Shown: positions 11,116 through 20,955 of the stretch, in pieces
Position numbering within the stretch: the first letter of the stretch is position 1
Layout: every line of letters starts with the position of its first letter
Source of the DNA: Narthecium ossifragum
Lineage: Eukaryota; Streptophyta; Magnoliopsida; Dioscoreales; Nartheciaceae
NCBI GenBank assembly: GCA_963920575.1
Contig: OY986963.1
Span: forward strand, 8,966,896 to 9,030,895
Direction: 5' to 3'
Length of the DNA stretch: 64,000 nucleotides
Made by a program: the position numbers and the translations under genes
The notes under the pieces: model-generated
What the model saw: only the letters and a program-made list of their open reading frames with translations
Told to the model about the DNA's origin: nothing
The model's database searches: none

Positions 11116-11362
11116 GGTTACCTCCATTTTCAGATATCTATCAGTTTTGGATGGTACAATTCTTTTCGTGTTGATCCTGATGGTGACTTTGTTCCTCTTG
11201 TGAAGCTGCTGTTTGGTTTTGAAGGTTCTAGAGATGATATTGTTCGTTTTGTGAATTTGTTGTTTTATATTTGGCATGCATTCATACGGTTGTAATCTGT
11301 TGTACATTTGCAATTTTTCTGTAAACTTTATCTAGCCTTTGGGCTAAATTTCTCAGAAAAAA
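11116..11362 (+). mobile_element. 3' end and poly(A) tail of the LINE at 7650
   Basis: Removing the solo LTR joins this segment to 8537. It has no recognisable domain but ends in an A-tract (11354-11362) after AATTTCTCAG, as expected for a LINE 3' end. The upstream phrase CTTTGGGCTAAATTTCTC is AT-rich 3' UTR. Confidence 0.6.
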
Positions 11363-11896
11363 AAACCTACAATGGGATTTATTTATTTAAAGAAATCCCA
11401 TGTTCTAAACAGAGTATATGATATTGTTAAGAAGGGTAAAGTATGCGTTTGGTACCTGGGTTTTCAGTCAAATTTTTATGTGATACCTGGGTTTTGAAAA
11501 GTAGACATTGAATACCTATTTTTCTCGAACCATTTTTAATTGGTGCCTCCGTCCACCTGCAGTTTGCCGGTCTAACGGCGGCCCGAGCGAACCGGTCACG
11601 TGTAGGCACGTGACCAGGCAACCTCCTTCTTCCACCTCACCTCTCCTCTTCCTTCATCTGGGGTCCGGCGGGTGGGATCTCCACTTCCCGGTCGTCGGAC
11701 GGTCAAGTTAGATGCCCTGGGAGCTTGCTTTCGACGTATACTCTAGCTGACTTTAGTCCCGTGATTTAGGACCGGAGAGAGGTAAGAGGAGAGAAGCGCA
11801 GGTACTAGTAGGCTCCAATCGTACTTTCGTGTGTCGATGGCCAATATGGCGACGACGCCGGGGCTATACCGAGACGCATCGCAGCCAGTGGAGACG

Positions 11897-12030
11897 GGTG
11901 ATGAGCGACGGTCGTCGACGGGCGACGAGTAATGAGCGACGGTCGTCGATGAGCGACGAGTAATGAGCGATGGTCGTCGCAATGGACGACGAGTAATGAG
12001 CGATGGTCGTCGCAATGGACAATGGGTGAT
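11897..12030. repeat. 31-34 bp minisatellite, about four units
   Basis: Units built on GTAATGAGCGA(C/T)GGTCGTCG recur through the left interior of Pack-MULE A. Overlapping open frames are repeat artefacts. Confidence 0.8.
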
Positions 12031-12654
12031 GAAGGACACTCTGTTCTTCCTCCCAACGGCGATAGATCGCCATCATCCCAACCGACGGGATCCTTGATGC
12101 CGATGTTGGGTTGGCGCGGGGATGAGCGCTCTGTTTTCTCCGTGATGGGTGATGCTCTGTTCTCCTTCTTCCACGATGGGCGACGAAGGATGGCCAATGA
12201 GTCATCGGCGATGCCCGAGTGCGGGCGATGGAAGAGATGGTTGTCGAGCATTGGACGATGGACAGTAGAGTTGAAGGATGCTCTGTTTTTTCCCCAGCGG
12301 TGATAAATTTCCATCATCCCAACCGATGGGTTCCCTTGAGGCCGAGGATGATGACGACGAGGACCTGGGCCTGCTTGAGGAAGGCCGCGGCCTGAGGAGC
12401 TAGGCTGGGGGCGTCGAGGGGATGTTGGGAACGACGAGGCATACCAGTTTGCCCATCAACCTTCCGATGGATTTCTCCTCCATCGCTGCCATCGTGGTCA
12501 CCACTGCTACTGCTTCGCCGGCCATGTCTTGGATCCCACCTTCAGCGTCATGGCACTGCCTGCGGCCATAGTGGAGGGAAATGGGTTCGCCATTGATGAT
12601 GAAGAGCGCGCCGGCAATCTTTTTGGCGAGTTGGGATTCGCCGATGCCGCCATA

Positions 12655-12800
12655 GACCCTTCCGCCGAGGCGGATTGGGCGGACATGGTGGACGAGATGC
12701 AGCGGTGGGCCCTCGCCTCGGCATCCCCATCATCTATGGCACCGACGCTGTCCACGGCCACAACAACCTCTTTGGCCACCATCTTCCCCCACAACGTCAG
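12655..12800 (+). pseudogene. Captured fragment of a GH3 beta-D-glucan exohydrolase (beta-glucosidase family 3)
   Basis: The frame gives [16 protein letters not shown], shifts by one base near 12717 to [17 protein letters not shown], then shifts back near 12775 to ATIFPHNV. The three pieces match consecutive parts of the plant GH3 exo-glucanase signature ([31 protein letters not shown]), recalled from the family. Those enzymes act in the cell wall and release glucose from beta-glucans. The two frameshifts are about 58 bases apart and the fragment covers only about 48 residues of a roughly 600-residue protein, so it is non-functional. It sits near the right TIR of Pack-MULE A. Confidence 0.8.
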
Positions 12801-13903
12801 GGCGAGTGGCATCCACTATGATTAATAGGTAAAGGGTTGTGGTGGTGCTGTTTTTCTAGGTTTGCAGGGATCCGAGATGGGGGAGATGCTATGAGAGCTA
12901 CAGTGAGGACACAGAGATCGTGAGGAGCATGACCTCCATTATCATGAGGAGCATGACCTCCATTATTAGGAGCTACACTGAGGACACAGAGATCGTGAGG
13001 AGCGAACCGGTCACGTGCCTACACGTGACCGGTTCGCTCGGGCCGTCGTTAGACCGGCAAACGGCAGGTGGACGGAGGCACCAATTAAAAATGGTTCGAG
13101 AAAAATAGGTATTCAATGTCTACTTTTCAAAACCCAGGTATCACATAAAAATTTGACTGAAAACTCAGGTACCAAACGCATACTTTAGCCTTGTTAAGAA
13201 TGTAAGATGTAATGTAAAATAACATCCTTTGCTTGGTCGACATCATGTAATTTGTTTATTTTTTTCTTCTTTTTTTTATCTCATTGATAGAAATATATTT
13301 TGAGTTTGCTGGAATTTTTTCGCTGATGTGAAAACTTTTGCTGACACAACGAGCCACCGCAAAGGACACGACCCATTGAATCGATGAAGCATAACTTCTA
13401 CCATCTGTACAAAAAACAATCAATTTCATATAGGCCAAATTACACTTTGATACCCTGCAGTTTCAGAGATTGACATTATAGTACTTTCATCTTTTAAAAT
13501 CACATAAAACTACCTTATGGTTTCAAAACCTGACAATTTAGTCCAGCTATGCAGACGTCGTTTGGCTGGGTGATGAGTGCATGAAATTGCACTATGAACA
13601 TGACTAAGAGCATCTTATTTGCTAAGTTTTCATAATTTATATAGATGATTTCATCCGTGTATGTTGCTTCACAAAGTTATTTGTATTATGCAGGAAATTG
13701 AAGCGAAGATGGGACTTTAACGCCAAAACTGTACCTTCTCAGAATGAACCAGATGAAGTGCTATATATGGTTGGAAAGTTCTGGAAGTCTAGTTTCCGAG
13801 AGTTTTTACGGTTCGTGATTTGGAGTTTTCTAGAGGAAGTTATGGTAATTTTAGTACCAATGGCGCAGTCTGGATGGCAAAATAGTAAATACTCAGGAAA
13901 GCA

Positions 13904-14264
13904 AGATCGATCATTTTCCCTCAAAGTATCGATCCCTTTATGCAGACAGACCTGACAGAGCGCATATTTTTCAGATGATCACAGAAGGATCGAACCTCCT
14001 TTCACTCAAGAATATTGAGGAAATCGTCGAGGAGAAGGATCGATCTTTCTCCTATCGAAGGATCCATCCTACTATCCATCCTACTGAGAAGAATCCATCC
14101 TACTATCCATCCTACTGAGAAGGATCCATCCTACTATCCATCCTACTGAGAAGGATCGATCATGCTTCTATGAAAGGATCGATCTTCCTCGGGCGTAGCC
14201 AGAAATTGAAGATTTTGATATCAAAGGATTGATCTTATACCTATGAAAGGATCGATCTTACCTT
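13904..14264. repeat. GATCGATC array with a 31-bp tandem inside
   Basis: Words AGATCGATC, GGATCGATC and one-base variants (GGATCCATCC, AAGGATTGATCTT) recur. At 14057-14149 a 31-bp unit (GAAGGATCCATCCTACTATCC plus ten bases) is repeated three times. The array ends about 60 bp before the TATA box of the solo LTR. TGACAGAGCGC lies at about 13952. Confidence 0.88.
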
Positions 14265-14320
14265 CACAGTGAAGAAAATTAACGGCTCATATCTAATCCG
14301 AGGATGAAGACACTTTAAGG

Positions 14321-14330
14321 CTATAAATAG
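14321..14330 (+). promoter_or_regulatory. TATA box of the Athila-like solo LTR
   Basis: CTATAAATAG, 750 bp from the LTR start. The same decamer, or a one-base variant, occurs in the related LTRs at 28158 and 51951. Confidence 0.7.
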
Positions 14331-15599
14331 GACTCTTTCTAGGATTCCAAGGGGTTTTTCTACAGAGCTTTGGAGGGAAGAAAAGCAATAAAGAAGATGA
14401 AGAAATCTCCATCCATGGCCAAGTAATCCGCGAGCATGGCGGACGGATGATCTAGCGAGGATTAGGGTTTCTTCTTCATCATGGTTCATAGTTTTAATCT
14501 TTATTGTTAAACTCTTTTCTATGTATTGAATCTTCAATGATTGTTTTCAAATTATAGATTTCTATGTGGATGATTAATATTATGAATCCAGTCATGTTTC
14601 TTTCATGATCTTATAATCCCATAGTTTTATCTATTGTTTACCTACTTTATCTCGTGAAATCTTTGCTATGCATTGCCGATTGTGAGAGTTGGTATTGTGT
14701 ATTCTTAGAGATCTGGTTATATAGAGTTAGGGCTTTGTCCCGATGAACTTGTGCTATACGTTGCCTGTAGTGACAGCTGGTATCATATATTCTTAGGTTT
14801 GGGTTGGTTTAAGTTAGAACTATAATAAGGAAAAATCAATCGTAGGAAGAGACATTTATATATTTTGTTAGATTCATAATTCCATATCTTCCGATTAAGG
14901 TGATTGGGATTTGAATCCCTTAACTGAGTATTGAATGAACCGTTGATAGAAGAAAAACCTAAGTCCAAGTGAAGTGATTCCCGATGCCTAGCTTTATCAA
15001 AATCCTGATATCTTTAGTTAATCTTGAATTATCATTAAAGCCTTTGATCTAATTTAGTTGATTCTTAAGTTCTCGTTTGTCTTCAATTCATTGTTTCTGC
15101 TTGTCTCTATGTGGGTTCGACCTCTCTTATGTTGTACTGCAACGCGACCACTGTGTGTGACACATTTGAGCGATATCATTAGGTTATGGAAAACCGGCTT
15201 TTCATCCAATTTTGACTCGTTTAGTCTATTTTGACTGGTTTTGCTGACATAGGGAGAGAGAGACGCAAGGGAGAGAGAGCACTCGTCGGGGTCATCGGCG
15301 CCACCACCGAGTAGGTGGAGTACGGCGGCGGCGAGGACGACGCCAACGGCCTCGCCAGGGGCGATTCAGACTCCTGAGAGGACCAGGACCCCGAGATGGT
15401 CGAGGCGGACAACATCGATGGCGAGGTAGAGGCCGAGAGCGGCGGAGGTTGGCTGTAAAGCTGGTGAACTGTGAGACGGGGGAGAGCTCGGAGAGGACGT
15501 GGACGCCGTTGTCGTCGTCTCGAATGAAGACGAGGTCGAAGACGAGGAGGAAGAGCTGGCAGAAGACGGCAGAGGAGGAGGGGCAGCCAGAGCAGGAGG

Positions 15600-15955
15600 A
15601 ACAAGGGAACTAGGAGGCGTCCAAGCTGGTGTCAACGGAGGCGAGAAGGGGCTGGGAAGGGGTGTCGAGCTGGGCGAGGACGACATAGGTGGTGGTTTGG
15701 AGGAGGCTGCGGCCGGAGGCAATGGGGATGGAGAACTTCTTGGGCTTGGAGGTGGAGGATTTGGCGGCGGCGTGATCCGGATGGTGGAGGCGGCAGTGGC
15801 CTCCTCCATGATCCCCATCACCACCGCCCAGGCCAAGGTCGGAGGCGGACTCGCCGTCGGGGGTGGTGAGGTTGACGATGAACGTCTCCAATGCGAGGTC
15901 GCTGGTGGTGTTTGACCGATCCCCGTACCAATAGAAGTATGGCCAAGGATGGTCG
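15600..15955 (-). pseudogene. Captured, rearranged aspartyl-protease (nepenthesin/CND41-type) fragments
   Basis: One minus-strand frame contains two family-like segments. The first (about 15955-15870) reads YFYWYGDRSNTTSDLALETF followed by IVNLTTPDG, resembling the mid-protein CPYFYWYGDSSNTTGDLALETF region of plant pepsin-like proteases. The second (about 15755-15600) reads SIPIASGRSLLQTTTYVV and then LAQLDTPSQPLLASVDTS, resembling the N-terminal lobe where LGTPxQxxxLAVDTS carries the first catalytic Asp. In real proteases the second segment comes first, so the order is reversed here. They may come from two genes or from a rearrangement. A stop follows the VDTSLDAS motif. This is pack-type capture, not a working enzyme. 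Confidence 0.65.
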
Positions 15956-16009
15956 GGGGATCGGCATGGCCTTGGGGTGTCCGGCGAGGATCCGTAGCCC
16001 GACGGTCGG

Positions 16010-16335
16010 CCTACAAAGCATACTTGTGGCTCTCCCGCGTCGTCGAAGCCCTCCTCTCCACGGCTGATGCAGCTTTGTCCGCTGCCTGCGCCACTGCCCT
16101 CGTCTCTTCCGACATCGAGCGCTTCCTCCTCTCTGACTCTGATGAGATCCCCCCAACTCTCAAGCAAATCTCCAAGATCACCGCCTTTGACGAGAAGTGC
16201 TCCTCCCTCGACACCGATCTCTACGACTGCTGGACCAGCCAAGATGCCTCCTTAACCGCCCGCGTCTTCTGCAGCTCCCTCCTCTCCGTCGCCAAGTTCC
16301 GGGACCTCATCGGCCCACCTTATTGGCCTTGCCCC
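16010..16335 (+). pseudogene. Unidentified captured coding-like fragment
   Basis: The plus-strand frame reads about 100 residues of ordinary, soluble-looking protein, including RVVEALLSTADAALSAACA, SSDIERFLLSDSDEIPP and KITAFDEKCSSLDTDLYDCW. Composition and codon pattern look exon-like, unlike the low-complexity frames around it. I do not recognise the family. It lies between the aspartyl-protease fragments and the right TIR of Pack-MULE B, so it is probably a further captured gene piece. Confidence 0.4.
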
Positions 16336-16676
16336 CCCAGGCCGCGCTCCACGTACTCGGTGGCGGCGCCGATGACCCCGGCGGGTGCTCTCTCTCTCGC
16401 CCCCCCCCCCCCCCCCCCCCCCTCACGTCTCTCTCCCCCCATGTCAGCAAAACCAGTCAAAATAGGCTAAACGAGTCAAAATTGGGTGAAAACTGGTCAC
16501 GTGTGTGTCACGTGGCTGGTTTTCCGTGACCCAGCCAAACAGCGTCTGCATAGCTAGACTAAATTGCCAGGCTTTGAAACTATAATATAGTTTAATGTGA
16601 TTTTGAAAGATGAGGGTACTAAAATGGCAATCCCTGAAACTACACGGTATCAAAGTGTAATTTGACCTTTCATATA

Positions 16677-17045
16677 TATCACAATACCAAAAACAATTTT
16701 GGATTTTGTCAAGCTGTAAAATGTGACTGGTTGTAAAACCCTACGCCACATCTGGTGTTCAAAATGTTGTGGAGCCTGATTGTCTCGGTCTATATTGCAT
16801 GTTGCCTAAACTGATGAGCTGACCGGTCAACTCGCCGGGGTTCGAGGGTTAATTTAGGGTTCAATAATGAGTGGCCGTACGTATATGCAACTTGTAATAG
16901 ACATTTTTAATTAATCTCAGAAGATAGTGATGACTTCATGAATAATGTAACTAACCCTATTCTAGAGAAAATCACGTAAAAATTTTGCTTTTATATTGTC
17001 TTTGTTTGTACATACATGCATCTAGCTCGACCTCTTTCTTCTCTG
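16677..17045. other. No recognisable feature
   Basis: AT-rich sequence between Pack-MULE B and the duplicated LINE tail. I see no coding signal, TIR or repeat unit here. Confidence 0.5.
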
Positions 17046-17306
17046 AGTTAGCGCGCCTAGTAACCACTTTTTATTTTTGAAACAGATCCCACAGATCCGT
17101 GGGATCCACGGGACGGTATCCACGCCCGCGGATACTGTCCACGGCGTCCGCTCGAATCGAGCGGACGCCGAAAATGGGATCGGCGCGGATCCCATTTTCG
17201 GGGATCCGCGCGGAATCCAAACGACAGGATCCCGCAAATGGAATCTGCTGGGTGCCAAACGCACCCTAAGTTAGCGCGTATAGTAACCACTTTTTTATTT
17301 TTGAAA
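17046..17306. repeat. 37-bp direct duplication flanking a 186-bp hairpin-rich insert
   Basis: AGTTAGCGCG..TAGTAACCAC followed by a T-rich run and ATTTTTGAAA occurs at 17046-17082 and 17269-17306. The insert (17083-17268) ends GGTGCCAAACGCACCC, a phrase common at MITE ends, and contains two adjacent palindromes: a 27-bp one at 17143-17169 and a GAAAATGGGATC / GGATCCCATTTTC pair at 17170-17199. The long duplication is unlike a normal transposon target site. Confidence 0.75.
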
Positions 17307-17740
17307 AAAAGAGCATAAAGGCTGGGGTACAACTAACCAAGTAGGCCCTAAAGGGGTGTGCCATCTACAAGAGCTAAAGCAACCTCCTGATTATTAATAT
17401 CAAAAGAACTAGCTACAAACCGTGGCTAATTCACGACCCGATCTGTCCGTTCATTAGCATCATGTGGGATGGCCAGGAACCTCACACTTCACAACAAGCT
17501 AACTCTCCACCAAACAACATGTAATAGTGGAACAAGGGATGATGACACCGGCATTTGTCCCTTCTACCAAAAACACCGCCGCAGAGAAATCGCATTCAAT
17601 CATTACATGATCAATGCCCCTGCGCCAGGCCTCCATAAGCCCAAGTCGAATAACTGTAATTTCCCCATAAAAAACTCCATCCAGCGAACCATCTAATACC
17701 TTGGAGGCAAACCACCGATAATAACCAGTGAATAGCCTAA
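17296..17740 (-). pseudogene. Truncated LINE with RNase H fragment
   Basis: The minus-strand frame reads DGSLDGVFYGEITVIRLGLM then AWRRGIDHVMIECDFSAAV. This matches the RNase H spacing (E-x-x-A/I..GL, then I-E-C/S-D) of plant L1 ORF2. The 3' UTR runs to CTCTTTTTTTCAAAAATAAAA near 17290 on the minus strand. TAATAACCACTTTAT at the 5' side (about 17735) and TAGTAACCACTTTTT at the 3' side (about 17281) could be the target duplication. Confidence 0.6.
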
Positions 17741-17749
17741 TAACCACTT

Positions 17750-18179
17750 TATCTTCCTATAAAATCTACGGTTCTTCGATTAATAAGATCAATATCTAGA
17801 TAGCGAACTTACATATATATACACTTTAGCCCACCTTGAAAGTTGAATACCTTCTTGAGCCAACTAATTAAAGAGTAGTTAATGGCCATGAATGACTTTT
17901 TTCCTTTGATTAATTTAGCCAGACATGGGCTGAGTAAAGTTTAGAAAAATGGCCTTAATGATGATATAAGATTGCTGTCATGCTTACAAAAGAATATTAA
18001 GACGATGTAGCCATTTTAGACGATGAGATCAGCTGTTTTAGTCCGAGATATTAGTTAGTACAAGACCCGGCTCTTGTCATTTGTTGGTGGCTCTTGTTTT
18101 CTCCGCCCCACGTAACCCTAGCTTCTAGAGATCTATCTCAGCCATTTCTCCATATATTCCTGAGATATTTAAAGGCTAT
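17750..18179. other. No recognisable feature
   Basis: AT-rich DNA between two LINE remnants of opposite orientation. No open frame or repeat is convincing. Confidence 0.5.
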
Positions 18180-18507
18180 CCAATAGGCTTTGGACAAGGA
18201 TTTCCGACGTATCGTGGTTGAGTCTGATTCTAAGCTCGTTGTGGAGATTTTGATTGGTTATAGATTGTGACTGGTGGAAGTTGATAAAGCGGCAAGAGCG
18301 GTTTGGACGGAGATGCTTAAGTTAAATTCTGTTATTGTCGTAGCGGTTTCACGTGATGTAATCCATAGTGCATATTTGTTGGTCAAACGATTTAGATTGA
18401 CCTCTTTTGATTTTTCTTGGAGCCCAAAGGACGGTGTTGTGCTTCCTCTGGGGTTGGTCTTGTAATTTTCCTAGCCTCACTGCTCAACTAATAATTAAAA
18501 AAAAATA
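18180..18507 (+). pseudogene. LINE 3' terminal fragment with RNase H motif and A-tail
   Basis: Plus-strand translation gives ALDKDFRRIVVESDSKLVVE, a stop, then VDKAARAVWTEMLKLN and a downstream AYLLVKRF. The VVESDS motif holds the second catalytic Asp of plant LINE RNase H. An A-tract at about 18499-18507 marks the 3' end. Confidence 0.6.
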
Positions 18508-18888
18508 ACTTCACACATATATAGCATCCAATTAGCTAGCTTAATTTGTTAGATTATAATCAAAGTATGTATATACGATTGAGTAAAGAAATATCCTTCT
18601 CTAGTGGACCCCATATATATAGTTGGAGATCGACTTACGGACCATCTCAGTTTGGGGAAAAAAAAAAGAAAAAAAAGAAATTGAAGTCATGAGGCTATAC
18701 TGAAAATGATCCCGTTTGTCCTTTTTTTAATATGCCGACATTGCTTTAAATTTCTTGAAGGATTTTATGTGTTCTCTTTTGAATTTAGGAACTCTTGACT
18801 ATATTGGCATGCATGCATGGACTTGAGACACCTGGCTTTTTTTTTAATTAGTTAAGGTGATGCTCATGAGAACATAGTTAATATTCTT
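18508..18888. other. No recognisable feature
   Basis: AT-rich spacer with short A and T runs. Nothing further seen. Confidence 0.5.
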
Positions 18889-19032
18889 GGGGTCTGTTTG
18901 GTTCAGTGAATCAGTGTGATACACTCTGATCCTGGTTTAGTGAATCACCCTGATCCTACAATCCTATGTTTGAATGATCCATGTATCAGCTGATGCATGC
19001 ACCATATGATGTGTTTTGAGGCTAAAATGGTG

Positions 19033-19676
19033 AGTGTAATTTTGTTCATCCACCCAAAAAGTGGGTGAGCATTACCCACCTGCCTATTGGTTCTCTCACC
19101 CCTCGTGGTCCCCATTTAACCCATACCCCTTCTAATTAGAGTTAGTATCAAATAAAAAGAAAAATAAAACAAAAATTAGTAGAAAATAAGAAAGCATGTT
19201 GCGAATGTATCTACACGGATCGGACACAAGATTTGATATATGTTATTGCATTGGGTATTTTGAATATCACGAGATTCTAATTAAAGTGAGTTTTTTTATA
19301 ATTTTTGTTAAGCACGTTTGAATTCCAAACAAATACAGACATGCACAATTGGACGATTCTAAGTTTTTAAACCACAGATGTATTCTTTGTTCAAGTTCAG
19401 CTTTTTAATAGCCATTTGGCTCAATTAAACAAAAAAAAAGATTAAAGATAAGCAAAAAAAAAAGAATAAAAATATATCAGCCTTCTAATCTTGGCTACAA
19501 CATGACAAACACAATGTCCTTATTTTCTACTAATTTTTGTTTCATTTTGCTTTTTATTTGATACTTACTATGGTTAGAAGAGGTATGGGCTAAATGGGGA
19601 CCACAATGGATGGGAGAACCAATAGGGAGGTGGGTAATGTTCACCCACTTTTTGGATGGGTGAACAAAATTGCACT
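19033..19676. mobile_element. MULE-like element, about 170-bp TIRs, nested
   Basis: AGTGTAATTTTGTTCA..CACCC at the left and its inverted counterpart at the right run about 170 bp with roughly 85-90% identity by eye. The flanks are CTAAAATGGTG (19022-19032) and CTAAAATGATG (19677-19687), a 9-11 bp duplication with one G/A change. No coding capacity is visible. Confidence 0.85.
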
Positions 19677-19791
19677 CTAAAATGATGCATCGTATGAAAC
19701 GTCAAAAATGACCGTTTCACGCGATGCATCAATCTGCGGTGTATTTTCTATACACAAAGTTATGTAAACATTATTTTAATATATATATAAT

Positions 19792-19949
19792 TCATATAAT
19801 GTTAACATAATGATGCAATAAAGTTAAATTTTAATATGTATACATTAAAATTTTAATATATATTACATCAATAATATATATAATATTTTAATATATATAT
19901 ATATATATTAAAATTTAACTTTATTGCATCATTATGTGAACATTATATG
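19792..19949. repeat. AT-rich inverted repeat, about 45-bp arms
   Basis: Arms at 19792-19836 and 19905-19949 share ATGATGCAATAAAGTTAAAT and its complement. The loop is (TA)-rich. Further ATTATATGAATAATATA copies follow to 20100. Confidence 0.8.
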
Positions 19950-20247
19950 AATAATATATACAACATTATATGAATAATATATATATATAATATTTTAAAT
20001 ATATTTTAAAATTTAATTTTATCGCATCATCATGTGAACATTATATAAATAATATATATATTATATTGAGATTAAAATAATGTTATATTATTCATATAAT
20101 GTTGTGAAGATTTTATATATATATATATATATATATGATCAGACTGCATCGGCTGATCCAAAAGACAACCAAACACGTGCATCTACTGTCCGATGCATGC
20201 ATCCTACGATCCCATGCATCACGTGATTCCACCAACCAAACGCCCCC

Positions 20248-20672
20248 TTAATTAAAGATTTTGGTTTACTAACATGTATTTGATTTTTATTAATTATTTC
20301 ACGGTCGTGAGTGGGGTTAAGCACATGTTGTACTAATTTATTTGGGAGACAGATCGATTTGAGTCCCGTACGTTGAGAACATTGTGATTGTAATGGCATT
20401 TGCTTGAAAGTAAATTTTATGTATTTTCACAAAATTAAGGTCAATGTTACGTTTTGTGCTGATCGAGGTGTTGTCTTGCCTTAAAATAAAAGGGCTGTAT
20501 TGGTGGTGGTTCATGGGCTACATCATTCATTCATTCATTTATCACTGAAGTAGCTAGCTAAAGTGATGGTATTGAACAATATATATATATATATATATAT
20601 AATGGGGAGCGTTTCCCTCACACATGCTTTAACACAGCATTTGACATCAAATCTCATCCCTCCATCTCAGCC
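20248..20672. other. Spacer with a (TA)n run
   Basis: No gene. A (TA)n microsatellite lies at 20580-20601, and the sequence then runs into the assembly gap. Confidence 0.6.
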
Positions 20673-20872
20673 NNNNNNNNNNNNNNNNNNNNNNNNNNNN
20701 NNNNNNNNNNNNNNNNNNNNNNNNNNNNNNNNNNNNNNNNNNNNNNNNNNNNNNNNNNNNNNNNNNNNNNNNNNNNNNNNNNNNNNNNNNNNNNNNNNNN
20801 NNNNNNNNNNNNNNNNNNNNNNNNNNNNNNNNNNNNNNNNNNNNNNNNNNNNNNNNNNNNNNNNNNNNNNNN
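20673..20872. other. Assembly gap of 200 Ns
   Basis: Exactly 200 undetermined bases, a placeholder length. Open frames across it are meaningless. Confidence 0.99.
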
Positions 20873-20955
20873 CCAGAACCCATCTAAACGAAGTTCCGAG
20901 GCGATAACAACACCTCGCAATTCCATCTGATCATCAGGCATTCGCGTTACAAGTC
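20873..20955 (-). pseudogene. Possible partial exon next to the gap
   Basis: On the minus strand, TATTTATAG (a plausible splice acceptor) is followed by a frame reading GLVTRMPDDQMELRG then VVIASELRLDGFW, which runs into the gap. The composition is exon-like and unlike nearby repeats. I do not recognise the protein. It could be a host-gene exon or a captured fragment; the gap hides the rest. Confidence 0.35.

Larger units (their letters stand above)
11434..13190. mobile_element. Pack-MULE A, about 185-bp TIRs, 10-bp target duplication
   Basis: The left TIR (11434-11620) and right TIR (13005-13190) are inverted copies: GGGTAAAGTATGCGTTTGGTACC against inverted GGCTAAAGTATGCGTTTGGTACC in outline, continuing through the CACGTGACC boxes. 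The element is flanked by TTGTTAAGAA at 11424-11433 and 13191-13200; 9-11 bp duplications are the Mutator hallmark. It has no transposase. The interior holds a minisatellite and a captured GH3 glycosidase fragment, so it is a non-autonomous gene-capturing MULE. Confidence 0.9.
13571..15178 (+). mobile_element. Athila-like solo LTR inside the left TIR of Pack-MULE B
   Basis: It starts TGATGAGTGC and ends GAGCGATATCA. The end matches the end of the LTR at 57702-59129 (GAGCGATCA), and 13700-13870 is colinear with 51680-51840 in the LTR of the element at 51498 (shared CTATATATGGTTGGAAAG and TTTGTGATTTGGAGTTT-type words). Flanks are CTGGG and TTAGG, a 5-bp duplication that could have decayed by C-to-T and G-to-A changes. 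A TATA box lies at 14321 and a GATCGATC array at 13904-14264. Confidence 0.8.
13433..16667. mobile_element. Pack-MULE B, about 300-bp TIRs, perfect 9-bp target duplication
   Basis: The element starts GGCCAAATTACACTTTGATAC and ends with the inverted GGTCAAATTACACTTTGATAC. It is flanked by TTTCATATA at 13424-13432 and 16668-16676. The left TIR is interrupted by an Athila-like solo LTR (13571-15178) and resumes at about 15184, matching the right TIR inward to about 16335. The GC-rich interior carries aspartyl-protease-like fragments on the minus strand and an unidentified coding-like fragment on the plus strand. No transposase is present. Confidence 0.9.
18889..20247. mobile_element. MITE-like element with GTTTGGTT termini, hosting a nested element
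   Basis: The left end GGGGTCTGTTTGGTTCAGTG and the inverted right end GGGGGCGTTTGGTTGGTGG are short TIRs, with subterminal GATGCATG/GCATCAC words on both sides. I see no clear target duplication. A 644-bp element (19033-19676) is inserted in it, and a large AT-rich palindrome (19792-19949) lies in its right half. It is probably a hAT- or PIF-type non-autonomous element. Confidence 0.6.
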
